This document shows positions 29,260 through 39,718 of a DNA stretch of 64,000 bases, one piece after another. Source of the stretch: Micromonospora ureilytica. Lineage in GTDB: Bacteria; Actinomycetota; Actinomycetes; Mycobacteriales; Micromonosporaceae. The stretch lies in assembly GCF_015751765.1 (NCBI RefSeq), contig NZ_JADOTX010000001.1, forward strand, positions 558,001 through 622,000. The letters run 5' to 3'. The stretch's first letter is position 1. Each line of letters starts with the position of its first letter. The notes below the pieces were generated by a model. It saw only the letters and a program-made list of their open reading frames with translations. It was not told the DNA's origin and made no database searches. A program made the position numbers and the translations under genes.

Positions 29260-30183
29260 TCAGAGCTGGTCGGTGCCGAAGGTGTCGCAGGTCTTCGGGT
29301 CACCGCGGTCGTAGCCCTGGGTGAACCAGCGCTTGCGCTGTTCGGACGTGCCGTGGGTGAACTGGTCCGGGTTGACCTGCCCGCCGGAGCGCTCCTGGAT
29401 GGAGTCGTCGCCGATCGCCTCGGCGGCCTGCACGGCCCCGTTGATGTCGGCCTCGGTGATCGACTTGAACAGCGGCTCTCGGCCGGTCTTGTCCTTGCTC
29501 TCGGTGGCGTGCTTGGCCCAGGCGCCGGCGTAGCAGTCGGCCTGCAACTCCAGCCGCACGGAGGCGGACTTGGGGCCGCTCTGGTCGCCCTGGCCGGCCT
29601 TCGCGTTGGTGCCGAGCAGGTTCTGGATGTGGTGGCCGTACTCGTGGGCGAGCACGTAGGGCTGGGCGAACTCGCCCTTGGCGCCGAACCGGGACGCCAA
29701 CTCGTCGTAGAAGCTCAGGTCGATGTACACCTGCTTGTCGGCGGGGCAGTAGAACGGGCCGACACCCGAGTCGGCCTGGCCGCAGCCGGTGTTCACGGCG
29801 ACCTGGAAGAAGTTGGTGTCGGTCTGCTGGTACTTGCCGTTGCCCAGCTCCGGGTACGCCTCCTGCCAGTAGGCCTGGATGCTGTTGACGAAGAGCAGGT
29901 TGCGGCAGCGCGCGTCGTCGAGCCGGTCGGGGTTGGCGGTGGAGCACACCTGCTCCAGGTCGCTGCCCCCGGCCTGGCCGCCCTCGTCGCCGTTGGTCAT
30001 GGCGTTCAGGCCGAACCCGCCGCCGAGCAGCGCGACGAGCACGGCGACCACGATGCCGATGATGCCGCCCCTACCGCCGCCGCCGGGGATGGGGATGCCC
30101 ATGCCGCCGCCCCCACCGCCGGATCCACGCCCCAGGTCGTTGGCCTGGGAGGTGTCGAGCTCGGCCCGCTCGTTGAGTTCCAT
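29260..30183 (-). CDS. Membrane-anchored neutral zinc metallopeptidase (YpfJ/KPN_02809 family)
   Basis: A 307-residue protein with a Gly/Pro-rich cytoplasmic N-terminus, one membrane helix (about residues 39-62, GGIIGIVVAVLVALLGGGF), and an extracytoplasmic catalytic domain carrying the zinc-binding HEYGHHIQNLLG and downstream glutamate region RLELQADCYAGAWA. Four cysteines (VCSTANP, ARCRN, TGCGQ, FYCPADK) suggest disulfides. The gene stands alone between convergent and divergent neighbours. Confidence 0.88.
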   Translation of the reverse strand: MELNERAELDTSQANDLGRGSGGGGGGMGIPIPGGGGRGGIIGIVVAVLVALLGGGFGLNAMTNGDEGGQAGGSDLEQVCSTANPDRLDDARCRNLLFVNSIQAYWQEAYPELGNGKYQQTDTNFFQVAVNTGCGQADSGVGPFYCPADKQVYIDLSFYDELASRFGAKGEFAQPYVLAHEYGHHIQNLLGTNAKAGQGDQSGPKSASVRLELQADCYAGAWAKHATESKDKTGREPLFKSITEADINGAVQAAEAIGDDSIQERSGGQVNPDQFTHGTSEQRKRWFTQGYDRGDPKTCDTFGTDQL

Positions 30184-30323
30184 GCTGACCCCGATCGCCG
30201 TATGCCGGTGAGTGTCTTTTGTGTGTCGTTTCGTCCATCGAGTGCCGGACGGGGTCCGGACAGGCGTTCCCGTACCCGATGATCTTGATCGGTAATCCGG
30301 GCGGACCGCCCTGCGGCGCCCGG

Positions 30324-30420
30324 TACACTTGTCGGGTGCTGCGCTGCGAAGGCTGAACCGCCCCGCGCCGTCGGGCCCCTTGAGCCCGCCGGCCGTTTCG
30401 CGTGCCCCGAGTCAGCCTTC
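30324..30420 (+). promoter_or_regulatory. Promoter and possible leader-peptide attenuator before the ABC-F gene
   Basis: TACACT (30324-30329) fits a -10 box, predicting transcription from about 30336. Exactly there a GTG opens a six-codon frame (MLRCEG, stop at 30354-30356). The end of that frame forms GAAGGCTGA (30348-30356), which pairs with TCAGCCTTC (30412-30420) shortly before the ABC-F start at 30447. Leader translation could therefore control the stem, as in ABC-F and cysteine-linked attenuators. This is inference from layout. Confidence 0.45.
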
Positions 30421-30446
30421 CGAACCCCGAGAGCGAGCCCGCAAAC

Positions 30447-32051
<1,605 letters not shown>

Positions 32052-32072
32052 GCGAGGAGGCTCGGCCTGCTC

Positions 32073-32672
32073 TCAACCGAGCAGGTCGGCCAGTCGGCCG
32101 AGCACACCGGAGCTGACCAGGATCACCAGCCCGATGGCGACGAAGATCGTCGGCACCAGCCAGGCGCCGGCCCGCTCGACCAGGCGGACGACCCTCCGGT
32201 GCCCGCCCAGCCAGGCCCCGGCCACGCACCACAGGGCGATCAGCAGCACGAAGACCAGCAGGAACACCGCGCTGTCGGCCACGCCAAGGGCCCGGAAGAC
32301 GGGTACGTAGACCGCGACGTTGTCGGCGCCGTTCGCGATCGTCACCCCGGCCACGCCGAGCGCTCCGGTGACGACCGCGGGCGTCTGGTCGTCGCCCGAA
32401 CCCCGCAGTGCGCGTACGCCGAGCGCGATCGGCAGCAGGCCGAGCAACCCCGTCCACGGGTCGGGCACCACCAGGAGTCCACCCGCGATCACCGCGCTGG
32501 CCAGCGCGAGCGCGCCGATGCCGAGGTATTGTCCGGCGACAATTTCCCAGGTGCGGGGTTGGCCGGTGGCGCGGGCTGCGACGAAGAACAGCGTCAGGAT
32601 GACGATGTCGTCGATATCGGTGGCGGCGAAGACCACCGCCGCCGCGCCGGCGGTGCTCAACAGGTCGATCAC
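32073..32672 (-). CDS. CadD-like cadmium/cation resistance transporter
   Basis: A 199-residue membrane protein with about five or six helices, opening FAATDIDDIVILTLFFV and containing TIANGADNVAVYVPVF, the paired acidic/Asn motifs of the CadD (cadmium resistance transporter) family related to LysE exporters. Likely extrudes a metal or other cation. It converges with the ABC-F gene across 21 bp and is divergent from the HTH gene. Confidence 0.85.
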   Translation of the reverse strand: MIDLLSTAGAAAVVFAATDIDDIVILTLFFVAARATGQPRTWEIVAGQYLGIGALALASAVIAGGLLVVPDPWTGLLGLLPIALGVRALRGSGDDQTPAVVTGALGVAGVTIANGADNVAVYVPVFRALGVADSAVFLLVFVLLIALWCVAGAWLGGHRRVVRLVERAGAWLVPTIFVAIGLVILVSSGVLGRLADLLG

Positions 32673-32888
32673 GACCGAAGGCTACGGGTCGTCGACAGCC
32701 GCCAGCTCGCGGCGGTGGTACGCCCGGACGCCACGGCGGACCCCATCGCCAGGATCACTCTATCGGGAAGCTGACATTGCATAGCGTGTCGGTTGGCGAA
32801 GAGTTGATATCTGGCGCATGATCGTCCGAGGCGGTCTAATAGGTGGGACCGTATCCGAACCGCACAGTCTGGGACGTGAGGACACAGC

Positions 32889-33116
32889 ATGGCAGCCACT
32901 GGCACAGCCACCAGCACTGAGAAGGGTCGCCGGATCGTCGGAGCCGAGCGTCAGACGCTCGCCAAGGACCTGGTAAAGCGGTACACCTCGGGGGAGAGCA
33001 TCCGCGCGTTGGCGGCCTCGACCGGCCGTTCCTACGGGTTCATCCACCGAGTGCTCACCGAGTCCGGGGTGCAGCTGCGTCAGCGCGGTGGTGCCCGGCG
33101 CCGCAAGAAGGCGTGA
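32889..33116 (+). CDS. Small helix-turn-helix protein
   Basis: A 75-residue basic protein with a single HTH of sigma-region-4/Hin-like type, LVKRYTSGESIRALAASTGRSYGFIHRVLTESGVQLRQRGG, and a lysine/arginine-rich C-terminus. Small proteins of this kind next to ABC-F and enoyl-CoA hydratase genes seem widespread in actinomycetes, but I know no assigned target. ATG at 32889 with GTGAGGACAC just upstream. Confidence 0.85.
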   Translation: MAATGTATSTEKGRRIVGAERQTLAKDLVKRYTSGESIRALAASTGRSYGFIHRVLTESGVQLRQRGGARRRKKA

Positions 33117-33162
33117 CCCGCCCCTCAGCGTCGTTCACCAGCGCCGCGCCCCGGGACGTCCG

Positions 33163-33930
33163 GTGACCGCCGAGGCGACCGGGGTTCGGCTGACCTGCGA
33201 CGGGCCGGTGGCCACGGTGACGTTGTGCCGGCCCGACGTGCTCAACGCCCAGACGCCCGCGATGTGGCGAGCGATGAGCGACTTCTCCCGTGACCTGCCC
33301 GGCGATGTGCGGGTGGTCGTGGTCCGTGGTGAGGGTCGTGCGTTCTCGGCCGGCCTCGATCTCGCGGTGGCGGGCGCCTCCGGCCCGGGGTCGTTCGCCG
33401 AGTTGGCCGCGCTGTCCGAGCAGGAGTGCGCCGAGCGCATCGCGGATTTCCAGGCCGGTTTCACCTGGCTGCACCGACCGGACGTGGTCTCCGTCGCGGC
33501 CGTGCAGGGCCACGCGATCGGCGCCGGCTTCCAGCTCGCGCTCGCCTGTGACCTGCGAGTGCTGTCCTCGGACGCGAAGTTGTCGATGGCCGAGGTGACC
33601 CTCGGCCTGGTGCCCGACCTGGCCGGCACGAAACGTCTCGTCGAGTTGGTCGGCTACGCGCGGGCGTTGGAGATCTGTGCGACCGGCCGCCGGTTGGACG
33701 CCGCCGAGGCGGACCGGATCGGGCTGGCCACCCTTGTCGTACCCCCGGCCGAGTTGGACGGCGCGGTGCGGGACCTGACCGCCGGCCTGCTCTCCGGGGC
33801 CCGCGACGCGGTGGTGGAGATCAAGGCGTTGCTCGCCGGCGCGGCCGGGCGGTCGCACGCCGACCAGCAGCGCGCCGAGCGGGAGGCGCAGACCCGTCGG
33901 CTGCGTGACCTCGCCGGCACTGGAGAATAG
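33163..33930 (+). CDS. Enoyl-CoA hydratase/isomerase family protein
   Basis: A 255-residue crotonase-fold protein with the oxyanion-hole segments RAFSAGLDLAVAG and VQGHAIGAGFQLALACDLRV, and MAEVTLGLVPDLAGTKRLVELVG, where the usual catalytic glutamate region lies. It likely acts on an acyl-CoA, but the substrate is unknown. GTG at 33163 begins MTAEATGVRLTCDGPVATVTL; an upstream in-frame start would add 25 unlikely residues. Confidence 0.88.
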   Translation: MTAEATGVRLTCDGPVATVTLCRPDVLNAQTPAMWRAMSDFSRDLPGDVRVVVVRGEGRAFSAGLDLAVAGASGPGSFAELAALSEQECAERIADFQAGFTWLHRPDVVSVAAVQGHAIGAGFQLALACDLRVLSSDAKLSMAEVTLGLVPDLAGTKRLVELVGYARALEICATGRRLDAAEADRIGLATLVVPPAELDGAVRDLTAGLLSGARDAVVEIKALLAGAAGRSHADQQRAEREAQTRRLRDLAGTGE

Positions 33931-34032
33931 GTAAGGACCGCACGGGAAGAACCGGGTTACGGCCGAGGTTGTCACACTCGTCGGGAGAATTGACCTGACG
34001 GTGCGGTCTGCCCGGCGACCCGGAGGTGAGCG

Positions 34033-36021
34033 ATGTCCAACCCGATGTCCGGCGGTGGCATGGTCGGGTGGAGCATGCTCCGGTCGATGCGCAGCCGCGA
34101 CGAGGTCTCCGCCCACCGGCTCAAGCGCGGGGTGGCCCGCCGCATCGTCGCGTTCGCCCAGCCCTACCGGCGCGACATCATCGTCTTCCTGGCCACCGTG
34201 GTGTTGGCCGCCATCATCGGCGTGGCCACTCCGGTGCTCGCCGGTGACGTGATCAACGCGATCAACCGGGGCGGCACCGAGGCCGGCCGGCTCGTGGTGC
34301 GGCTGGCGCTGTTCATCGCCGCGCTGGCGGTCGCCGACGCGCTGCTGTCGCTGGCCCAACGATGGTATTCCGCCCGCATCGGCGAGGGCATCATCTTCAA
34401 CCTGCGCACCCGGGTCTACGACCACGTGCAGCGGATGCCGTTGCAGTTCTTCACCCGTACCCAGACCGGCGCCCTGGTCAGCAGGCTCAACAACGACGTG
34501 CTCGGCGCCCAGCGGGCGTTCACCTCCACCCTGTCCGGTGTGGTCAGCAACGTCATCCAGTTGGTGCTCACCGCGGCGGTGATGTTCACCCTCTCCTGGC
34601 AGATCACCGCGCTCTCACTGGTGCTGCTGCCGATCTTCATCATTCCGGCGCGCCGGGTCGGTCGGCGGCTGGCGGACATCACCCGCGAGGCGTACAACCT
34701 CGACGCCAAGATGAGCGCCACCATGACCGAGCGCTTCGGGGTGGCCGGCGCGCTGCTGGTGAAGCTCTTCGGCCAGCCCGAGATCGAGGCCCGCCGGTTC
34801 GCCGACCGGGCTGAGCGGGTGCGCGACATCGGCATCCAGTCCGCGATGTACTCGCGGACGTTCTTCGTGGCGATGCTGCTGGTCGCCTCACTGGCGCAGG
34901 CGCTGACCTACGGTCTCGGTGGCTGGCTCGCGGTGACCGGCGGCGTCAGCGCCGGCACCGTGGTGACGCTCGCGCTGCTGCTCACCCGCCTGTACGGGCC
35001 GCTCACCGCGCTGTCCAACGTGCGGGTGGACGTGATGAGCGCGCTGGTCTCCTTCGACCGGGTCTTCGAGGTGCTCGACCTCAAGCCGGGCATCGTGGAG
35101 AAGCCCGACGCGGTGCGGGTGCCCCGGTGCGCCGGCCGGGTCGACTTTCGCGACGTGCGTTTCCGCTACCCGAGCGCCGCCGAGATCTCCCTCGCCTCGC
35201 TGGAGGAGGTCGCCACGCTCGACCGGACCGTCAACGAACCGGTCCTCAAGGGGGTCTCGTTCAGCGTCGAGCCGGGGCAGATGGTCGCGCTGGTCGGCCC
35301 GTCCGGGGCCGGTAAGTCGACACTGTCGATGCTCATCTCCCGGATCTACGACGTCAGCGACGGGCAGGTGCTCGTCGGCGGGGTGGACGTACGCGACGCG
35401 ACACTCGCCTCCCTGCGCGACGAGATCGGTGTGGTCACTCAGGATTCGCACCTGTTCCACGAGACGATCGCCGAGAATCTTCGCTACGCCAAGCCGGACG
35501 CCACCGACGACGAGATCTGGGCCGCACTGGCCGGTGCGCAGGTGGCCGACCTGGTCCGGGCGCTGCCCGACGGTCTGGACACCACAGTGGGGGAGCGCGG
35601 CTACCGGTTCTCCGGCGGCGAGAAGCAGCGCATCGCGATCGCGCGACTGCTGCTCAAGGCCCCGTCGATCGTGATCCTCGACGAGGCGACCGCACACCTG
35701 GATTCGGAGAGCGAGGCGGCGGTGCAGCGGGCGCTGTCGGTGGCGCTGGCCGGGCGTACCGCCCTGGTGATCGCACACCGGCTCTCCACAGTGCGCGACG
35801 CCGACCAGATCCTGGTCCTCGACGGCGGCCGGATCGTCGAGCGGGGTCGGCACGAGGAGCTGGTCGCGGTCGGCGGGCTCTACGCCGAGCTGTACCGGAC
35901 CCAGTTCGCGGTCGCCGACTCGCCCACCCCGTTCGTCGACGCGACCGGCCCGGAGCCGGTGGTCATGCCGCTGGGCACCTACCGCGCCGACGAGGTGCTG
36001 CCGCCCGCCGCCGCCAACTGA
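34033..36021 (+). CDS. ABC transporter, fused permease-ATPase (exporter type)
   Basis: A 662-residue half-transporter with six membrane helices (about residues 48-350) followed by an ATPase domain: Walker A GPSGAGKST, Q-loop VVTQDSHLFHETIAENL, signature FSGGEKQR, Walker B IVILDEATAHLDSESE and H-switch IAHRLSTV. Resembles MsbA/multidrug-type exporters, probably working as a homodimer. An inserted segment before Walker A (SAAEISLASLEEVATLDRTVNEP) appears in some actinobacterial members. ATG at 34033 follows GGAGGTGAGCG. Confidence 0.93.
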   Translation: MSNPMSGGGMVGWSMLRSMRSRDEVSAHRLKRGVARRIVAFAQPYRRDIIVFLATVVLAAIIGVATPVLAGDVINAINRGGTEAGRLVVRLALFIAALAVADALLSLAQRWYSARIGEGIIFNLRTRVYDHVQRMPLQFFTRTQTGALVSRLNNDVLGAQRAFTSTLSGVVSNVIQLVLTAAVMFTLSWQITALSLVLLPIFIIPARRVGRRLADITREAYNLDAKMSATMTERFGVAGALLVKLFGQPEIEARRFADRAERVRDIGIQSAMYSRTFFVAMLLVASLAQALTYGLGGWLAVTGGVSAGTVVTLALLLTRLYGPLTALSNVRVDVMSALVSFDRVFEVLDLKPGIVEKPDAVRVPRCAGRVDFRDVRFRYPSAAEISLASLEEVATLDRTVNEPVLKGVSFSVEPGQMVALVGPSGAGKSTLSMLISRIYDVSDGQVLVGGVDVRDATLASLRDEIGVVTQDSHLFHETIAENLRYAKPDATDDEIWAALAGAQVADLVRALPDGLDTTVGERGYRFSGGEKQRIAIARLLLKAPSIVILDEATAHLDSESEAAVQRALSVALAGRTALVIAHRLSTVRDADQILVLDGGRIVERGRHEELVAVGGLYAELYRTQFAVADSPTPFVDATGPEPVVMPLGTYRADEVLPPAAAN

Positions 36022-36035
36022 CGTCGCAGAGTCGA

Positions 36036-36602
36036 TCAGCGGGCCGGTAGCTCCGTCGCGACGCGCAGCTCGGCGAAGGCCAGGCCCAGGGTGACCGGGG
36101 TGAAGTGCGCGTTCAGGCCGCTCGGGTTGGGCAGCACCCAGAGCCGGGCGCCGGCCAGGGACTCCGGCTGCGGCCCGAATGTGGCTTTCGGTCGTTGAAA
36201 ACCGATCCGGTACGCGGTCACCCCCACCACGGCCACCCAGCGCGGCCGGTACCGGGCCACCTTCTCGGTCAGGATCGCCGCGCCGTCGAGGAGTTCCTCG
36301 GCGCTCAGCTCGTCCGCGCGGGCGCTGGCCCGGGCGGCCATGTTGGTGATGCCGAGCCCGAGCGCGGGCAACTCGTCCTGTTCGCTGGGGTGCAGCAACC
36401 GCTGTGTGAACCCGCCCCGGTGCAGGGCGGGCCAGAACCGGTTGCCGGGCCGGGCGAAGTGCCACCCGGTCGCGGCCGACCAGAGGCCCGGATTGATGCC
36501 GACGAAGAGCACCGCCAGCCCCGGCGCGAGGACGTCGGGGATGGTCCGGTCCGTGGCCGCCGCCAGGTCCGCCCGGGTCGGCCGGACCCCACCTGCCGTC
36601 AC
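36036..36602 (-). CDS. mug: G/U mismatch-specific DNA glycosylase
   Basis: Removes uracil or ethenocytosine from mismatched DNA. The 188-residue protein has the UDG-fold motif FVGINPGLWSAATGWHFARPGNRFWPALH with the catalytic Asn, GITNMAAR, and the second motif VLPNPSGLNAHFT. GTG at 36602 overlaps the stop of the SDR gene as GTGA. It converges with the ABC transporter across 14 bp. Confidence 0.93.
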   Translation of the reverse strand: MTAGGVRPTRADLAAATDRTIPDVLAPGLAVLFVGINPGLWSAATGWHFARPGNRFWPALHRGGFTQRLLHPSEQDELPALGLGITNMAARASARADELSAEELLDGAAILTEKVARYRPRWVAVVGVTAYRIGFQRPKATFGPQPESLAGARLWVLPNPSGLNAHFTPVTLGLAFAELRVATELPAR

Positions 36603-37360
36603 AGGCCGCGCAGCGCGCCGCCGTCCACCGGCAGGGTGATCCCGGTGAGGTAGCTCGCGGCGGGGGAGAGCACGAACGCGGCCACACGGCCGAACTCGGC
36701 GGGGTCGCCGAGGCGGCGCAGCGGGATGGTGGCCTCCGCGTCGGCGCGGGCGCGATCCGGGTCGCCGGTCGCGGCGAAGAGTTCCCGGTTGCGGTCGGTC
36801 AGGATCCGGCCGGGCAGCAGCCCGACCACCCGGACCCCACGCGGGCCGTAGTCGTCGGCGATGTCCTTGGCCGCGCCGACCAGGCCGGGCCGCAGGCCGT
36901 TGGAGATGCCCAGGCCGGGCACCGGGCCGCGGGCCGAGGTGGAGAGCACCAGCCCGATCGCGCCGCCCTCGGGCAGTACGGCGGCGATCGTGCGGACCGC
37001 CCGGATGGTGCCGAGGAAGACGGTTTCGAAGGAGAGCCGCCACTGCTCGTCGGTGATCGCCGCGGCGTTGCCGGCCGGTGGGCCGCCGACCGAGATCAGC
37101 GCGCCGTCGAGCCGGCCGAAGTGCTCCTGGGCGGCGGCGACGAGCTGCCCCGGGGTTTCCGGGTCGGTCAGGTCCGCGGTCAGCCCGACGGCGTGCTCCG
37201 GGCCACCCAGCTGCTGTGCGGCGGTGGCCACCGCCTCCGGGTCCCGAGCCGAGAGCACCACCCGCGCGCCGTCGGCGACAAGGCTCTGCGCGGTCGCGTA
37301 ACCCAGGCCGCGAGATGCGCCGGTGAGGACGTAGACGCGGTCGGTCAGTCCGAGATCCAT
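36599..37360 (-). CDS. Short-chain dehydrogenase/reductase
   Basis: A 253-residue Rossmann-fold oxidoreductase: TGASRGLGYATAQ (cofactor site), LISVGGPPAGN in place of the usual NNAG, an ISNGLRPGLVG segment where the YxxxK motif is expected but the tyrosine is missing, and a C-terminal SSD-like tail SYLTGITLPVDGGALRGL. The altered active site makes a reductase role uncertain. Its 5' end overlaps the upstream cassette gene by 16 bp. Confidence 0.87.
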   Translation of the reverse strand: MDLGLTDRVYVLTGASRGLGYATAQSLVADGARVVLSARDPEAVATAAQQLGGPEHAVGLTADLTDPETPGQLVAAAQEHFGRLDGALISVGGPPAGNAAAITDEQWRLSFETVFLGTIRAVRTIAAVLPEGGAIGLVLSTSARGPVPGLGISNGLRPGLVGAAKDIADDYGPRGVRVVGLLPGRILTDRNRELFAATGDPDRARADAEATIPLRRLGDPAEFGRVAAFVLSPAASYLTGITLPVDGGALRGL

Positions 37361-37890
37361 AACTTCGATCCTGCCGCATCCGGTAGGCCGTCGCCAGGAG
37401 GGGTGGGTACCCGTGGGGCGGGCCGTAGCAGGCGTACCCGGCCGGCGATCTGGACTGCGACGGCGCCGCCGGCGCGGCCCACCGCCGGCACTCGGCGCGG
37501 ACGCGGCGCCCGAAGCCCGTCATAGCGCAGGCGCGCCTCCCGGACGGCCAACTCCTCGGCGGCCGCCGGGGGGAGCGCGTGCTGGTCGTGCAACGCACGG
37601 GCCAGGTCCCAACCGTCGCGCAGTGATCCGGCGGTGGGTCGCCGGGCGGCCCAGTCGGCGAAGGTCCTCGACCACCCGGCGCCGAGGCCGGCGGCGAGCA
37701 GTGGCCAGTGCCGGGCCACCTCGCCGGCCCGCTTGCGCAGCAGGGCCGCGCGGGTGGCGGCCAGGGGGCCCGGCGCGAACCCCGCCGGGGGTGGCCCTCC
37801 GGCGACCAGCGCCGCCACCAGTTCGGCCTGCCGTTCGGCGAGCCCTGCCCGGGGCGTGGGCACGAGGTCGCCGTCGGGTGCGCCGGTCAT
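37345..37890 (-). CDS. MNIO-partner protein, HvfC/BufC-like N-domain (putative)
   Basis: A 181-residue protein directly coupled to the DUF692 gene (ATGA at 37887-37890). Its pattern RQAELVAALVAGGPPPAGFAPG, RAALLRKRAGEVARHWPLLAAGLG, FADWAARRPTAGSLRDGWDLARAL recalls the DUF2063 domain of HvfC/BufC/MbnC proteins, which present the substrate peptide to DUF692 enzymes. The match is by pattern only. The C-terminus is Pro/Arg-rich. The last 16 bases overlap the SDR start. Confidence 0.7.
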   Translation of the reverse strand: MTGAPDGDLVPTPRAGLAERQAELVAALVAGGPPPAGFAPGPLAATRAALLRKRAGEVARHWPLLAAGLGAGWSRTFADWAARRPTAGSLRDGWDLARALHDQHALPPAAAEELAVREARLRYDGLRAPRPRRVPAVGRAGGAVAVQIAGRVRLLRPAPRVPTPPGDGLPDAAGSKLWISD

Positions 37891-38705
37891 GTCACGGCCG
37901 GGAAGCCCGCGGCGGCGGCCAGGGCGTCCAGTTCGGCGCGGAGTTCGGCGGCCGGCGGGTAGTGGCCGTCGCGCTCCAGCAGCAGCGCCGGCGGTCGCCG
38001 CCGGGCGCAGAGCGCGCCGACCAGCTCCAGCACCTCCGCCGGCACCGGGTCGGTGTGGGTGTCGTGGTAGAAACCGCCGTGCTCGGCGCCGCCGGCCACG
38101 TGGGCGTACGCGACCCGCTCCAACGGCAGGCGGTCCAGCAACGTGAGCGGGTCGGCGCCCCGGTTGCGGGCGTTGGCGTGCACGTTGGCCACGTCCAGCA
38201 GCAGCAGTGCCCCGGTCCGGTCGAGGATCTCGGTGAGGAAGTCCGCCTCGTCCAGCTCGTCGTCGGGCCAGTCCACCAACGCGGCGATCGGTTCCAGCGC
38301 GATCGGCACCGGAAGCTCGGCCTGTGCCCGCGCCACGTTGGCGCAGACCGCGTCGACGGCTTCCCGGCTGCGCGGCAGCGGCAGCAGGTGGCCGGCCTCC
38401 AGTCCGCCCGCCCGGACGAACGCGATGTGCTCGCTGACCAGCGGGGCGTCCAGGCGTTGCGCCACCGCGGCCAGGTGGGCGACCCGGGCCCTGTCGACCG
38501 GCTCGGTGCCGCCGAGGGAGAGCCGCACCCCATGCGGTACGACTGTCACCGCGCGTTCCCGCAGCTGGGTCAGGCCGGACGGGAGCGGCCCGGACGCGGG
38601 TACCCCCTCGGCCACCACCTCGACGAAGCGCAGGCCGGGCAGCTCGGCCACGAAGCCGGCGATCTCCGGACGCCAGCCGATGCCGACGCCGGACGGGCCG
38701 GTCAT
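37887..38705 (-). CDS. DUF692 / MNIO family multinuclear iron oxidative enzyme
   Basis: A 272-residue TIM-barrel protein with family metal-ligand motifs in order: FVEVVAEGV, VVPHGVRLSLGG, VSEHIAFV, IALEPIAAL, LLLLDVANVHANARNRG, YAHVAGGAEHGGFYHDTHTD and LLLERDGHYPP. Members (MbnB, TglH, ChrH, BufB types) use two or three irons to modify cysteines or other residues of ribosomally made peptides. It lies between a membrane protein with a Cys/Gly tail and a probable partner protein, both joined by ATGA overlaps. Product unknown. Confidence 0.9.
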   Translation of the reverse strand: MTGPSGVGIGWRPEIAGFVAELPGLRFVEVVAEGVPASGPLPSGLTQLRERAVTVVPHGVRLSLGGTEPVDRARVAHLAAVAQRLDAPLVSEHIAFVRAGGLEAGHLLPLPRSREAVDAVCANVARAQAELPVPIALEPIAALVDWPDDELDEADFLTEILDRTGALLLLDVANVHANARNRGADPLTLLDRLPLERVAYAHVAGGAEHGGFYHDTHTDPVPAEVLELVGALCARRRPPALLLERDGHYPPAAELRAELDALAAAAGFPAVT

Positions 38706-39637
38706 CCGCCGCACCCGCCGCCGCCCCCGCACCCGCCGCCTCCACCGCCGCCGCAGGAGCTGCCGCCGTCTCCACCGGAGCTGTCGCCTCCGCCACCGGA
38801 CGATCCGTCGGAGCCGTCCGTCCAGCCGCCGTTGCCGGAGAGGGCCTGGCGCTGAATCTCGGCCTGCTCGGCGAAGCCCGGGTCGAGTGCCCAGAGCGAG
38901 GCGGTGCCGTACAGCGCCACGCCCATCGCCGCGCCGGCCGCTCCGTAGGTGGCGTAAGCGGGCGCGGAGGCGGGCGCGAGGTGGGTGTGTTCGCGGCGGA
39001 CGGAGCGGAGGGCGGTGCGGCCGGCCCGGGTGCGGACGGGCGCGCGGCCCAGCAGCAGGGCCGCGCCCAGGAGGCCCGCCAGGGTGAGCAGCAGGTAACC
39101 CACCGGGCGATCGCTGAACAGGCCGGAGAACAGCCGGAGCACGCCGAGACCCAGCAGGGCCAGCAGGACCTGGTTCCAGAGGCGGGCGCGGGCGCGCTGC
39201 GTGTCGTTCGTCAGCAGCCCGCGCTGCTCCAGGCCGTTGCGGATCTGCTGCAGCGCGGTGCGTACGCGCTCGTCCTGCGGCAGGTCCCGGACGCGCGAGT
39301 GCCGGTGGGCGGCCCAGTGGATGGCCTGGTCCAGCGGGGTGAGCCCGGACGGGGCGGCACCGACGGTGGTCAGCCGGCGGTCCGGGCGCACGCCGACGGC
39401 GCCGCTGCCGCGCAGCCCGCCCAGGGCGGCGTGTACCGCGAGCTGGGGACCACCGTTGAGGTACGCGACCTGCTGTGGTCCGAGTGGATCGAGTGTGGTC
39501 TGCGCCGGGGCGGCCAGCAGGCGGATCCGGTGGTACGCCACGGTCGCCACCACCACGATCGCCGCCGCGAGGTAGTACCGGAGGAAGGTCGGGCCGGAGA
39601 TGCCCCAGGTATCGCCGGAAGCGGCGTGGACGATCAT
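38702..39637 (-). CDS. TIGR04222-type membrane protein with Gly/Cys-rich C-tail
   Basis: A 311-residue protein with an N-terminal membrane helix (about residues 19-38), two central helices (VLLALLGLGVLRLFSGLF and GYLLLTLAGLLGAALLLG), a fourth hydrophobic stretch near residue 240, and a low-complexity tail of Ser, Asp and Gly ending CGGGGGGGCGGGGGCGG. Cysteines are at 295, 303 and 309. The architecture matches TIGR04222 proteins. As first gene of a coupled cassette with a DUF692 enzyme, its tail is the likely modification substrate. Confidence 0.85.
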   Translation of the reverse strand: MIVHAASGDTWGISGPTFLRYYLAAAIVVVATVAYHRIRLLAAPAQTTLDPLGPQQVAYLNGGPQLAVHAALGGLRGSGAVGVRPDRRLTTVGAAPSGLTPLDQAIHWAAHRHSRVRDLPQDERVRTALQQIRNGLEQRGLLTNDTQRARARLWNQVLLALLGLGVLRLFSGLFSDRPVGYLLLTLAGLLGAALLLGRAPVRTRAGRTALRSVRREHTHLAPASAPAYATYGAAGAAMGVALYGTASLWALDPGFAEQAEIQRQALSGNGGWTDGSDGSSGGGGDSSGGDGGSSCGGGGGGGCGGGGGCGG

Positions 39638-39718
39638 CGACTGCTCCTGTCACCGGAGGGATCGGCGGCCCCATTGTGGAGCAGCGTCGCCACGGGCGAC
39701 CGACCGGTGTCCGCGTGG

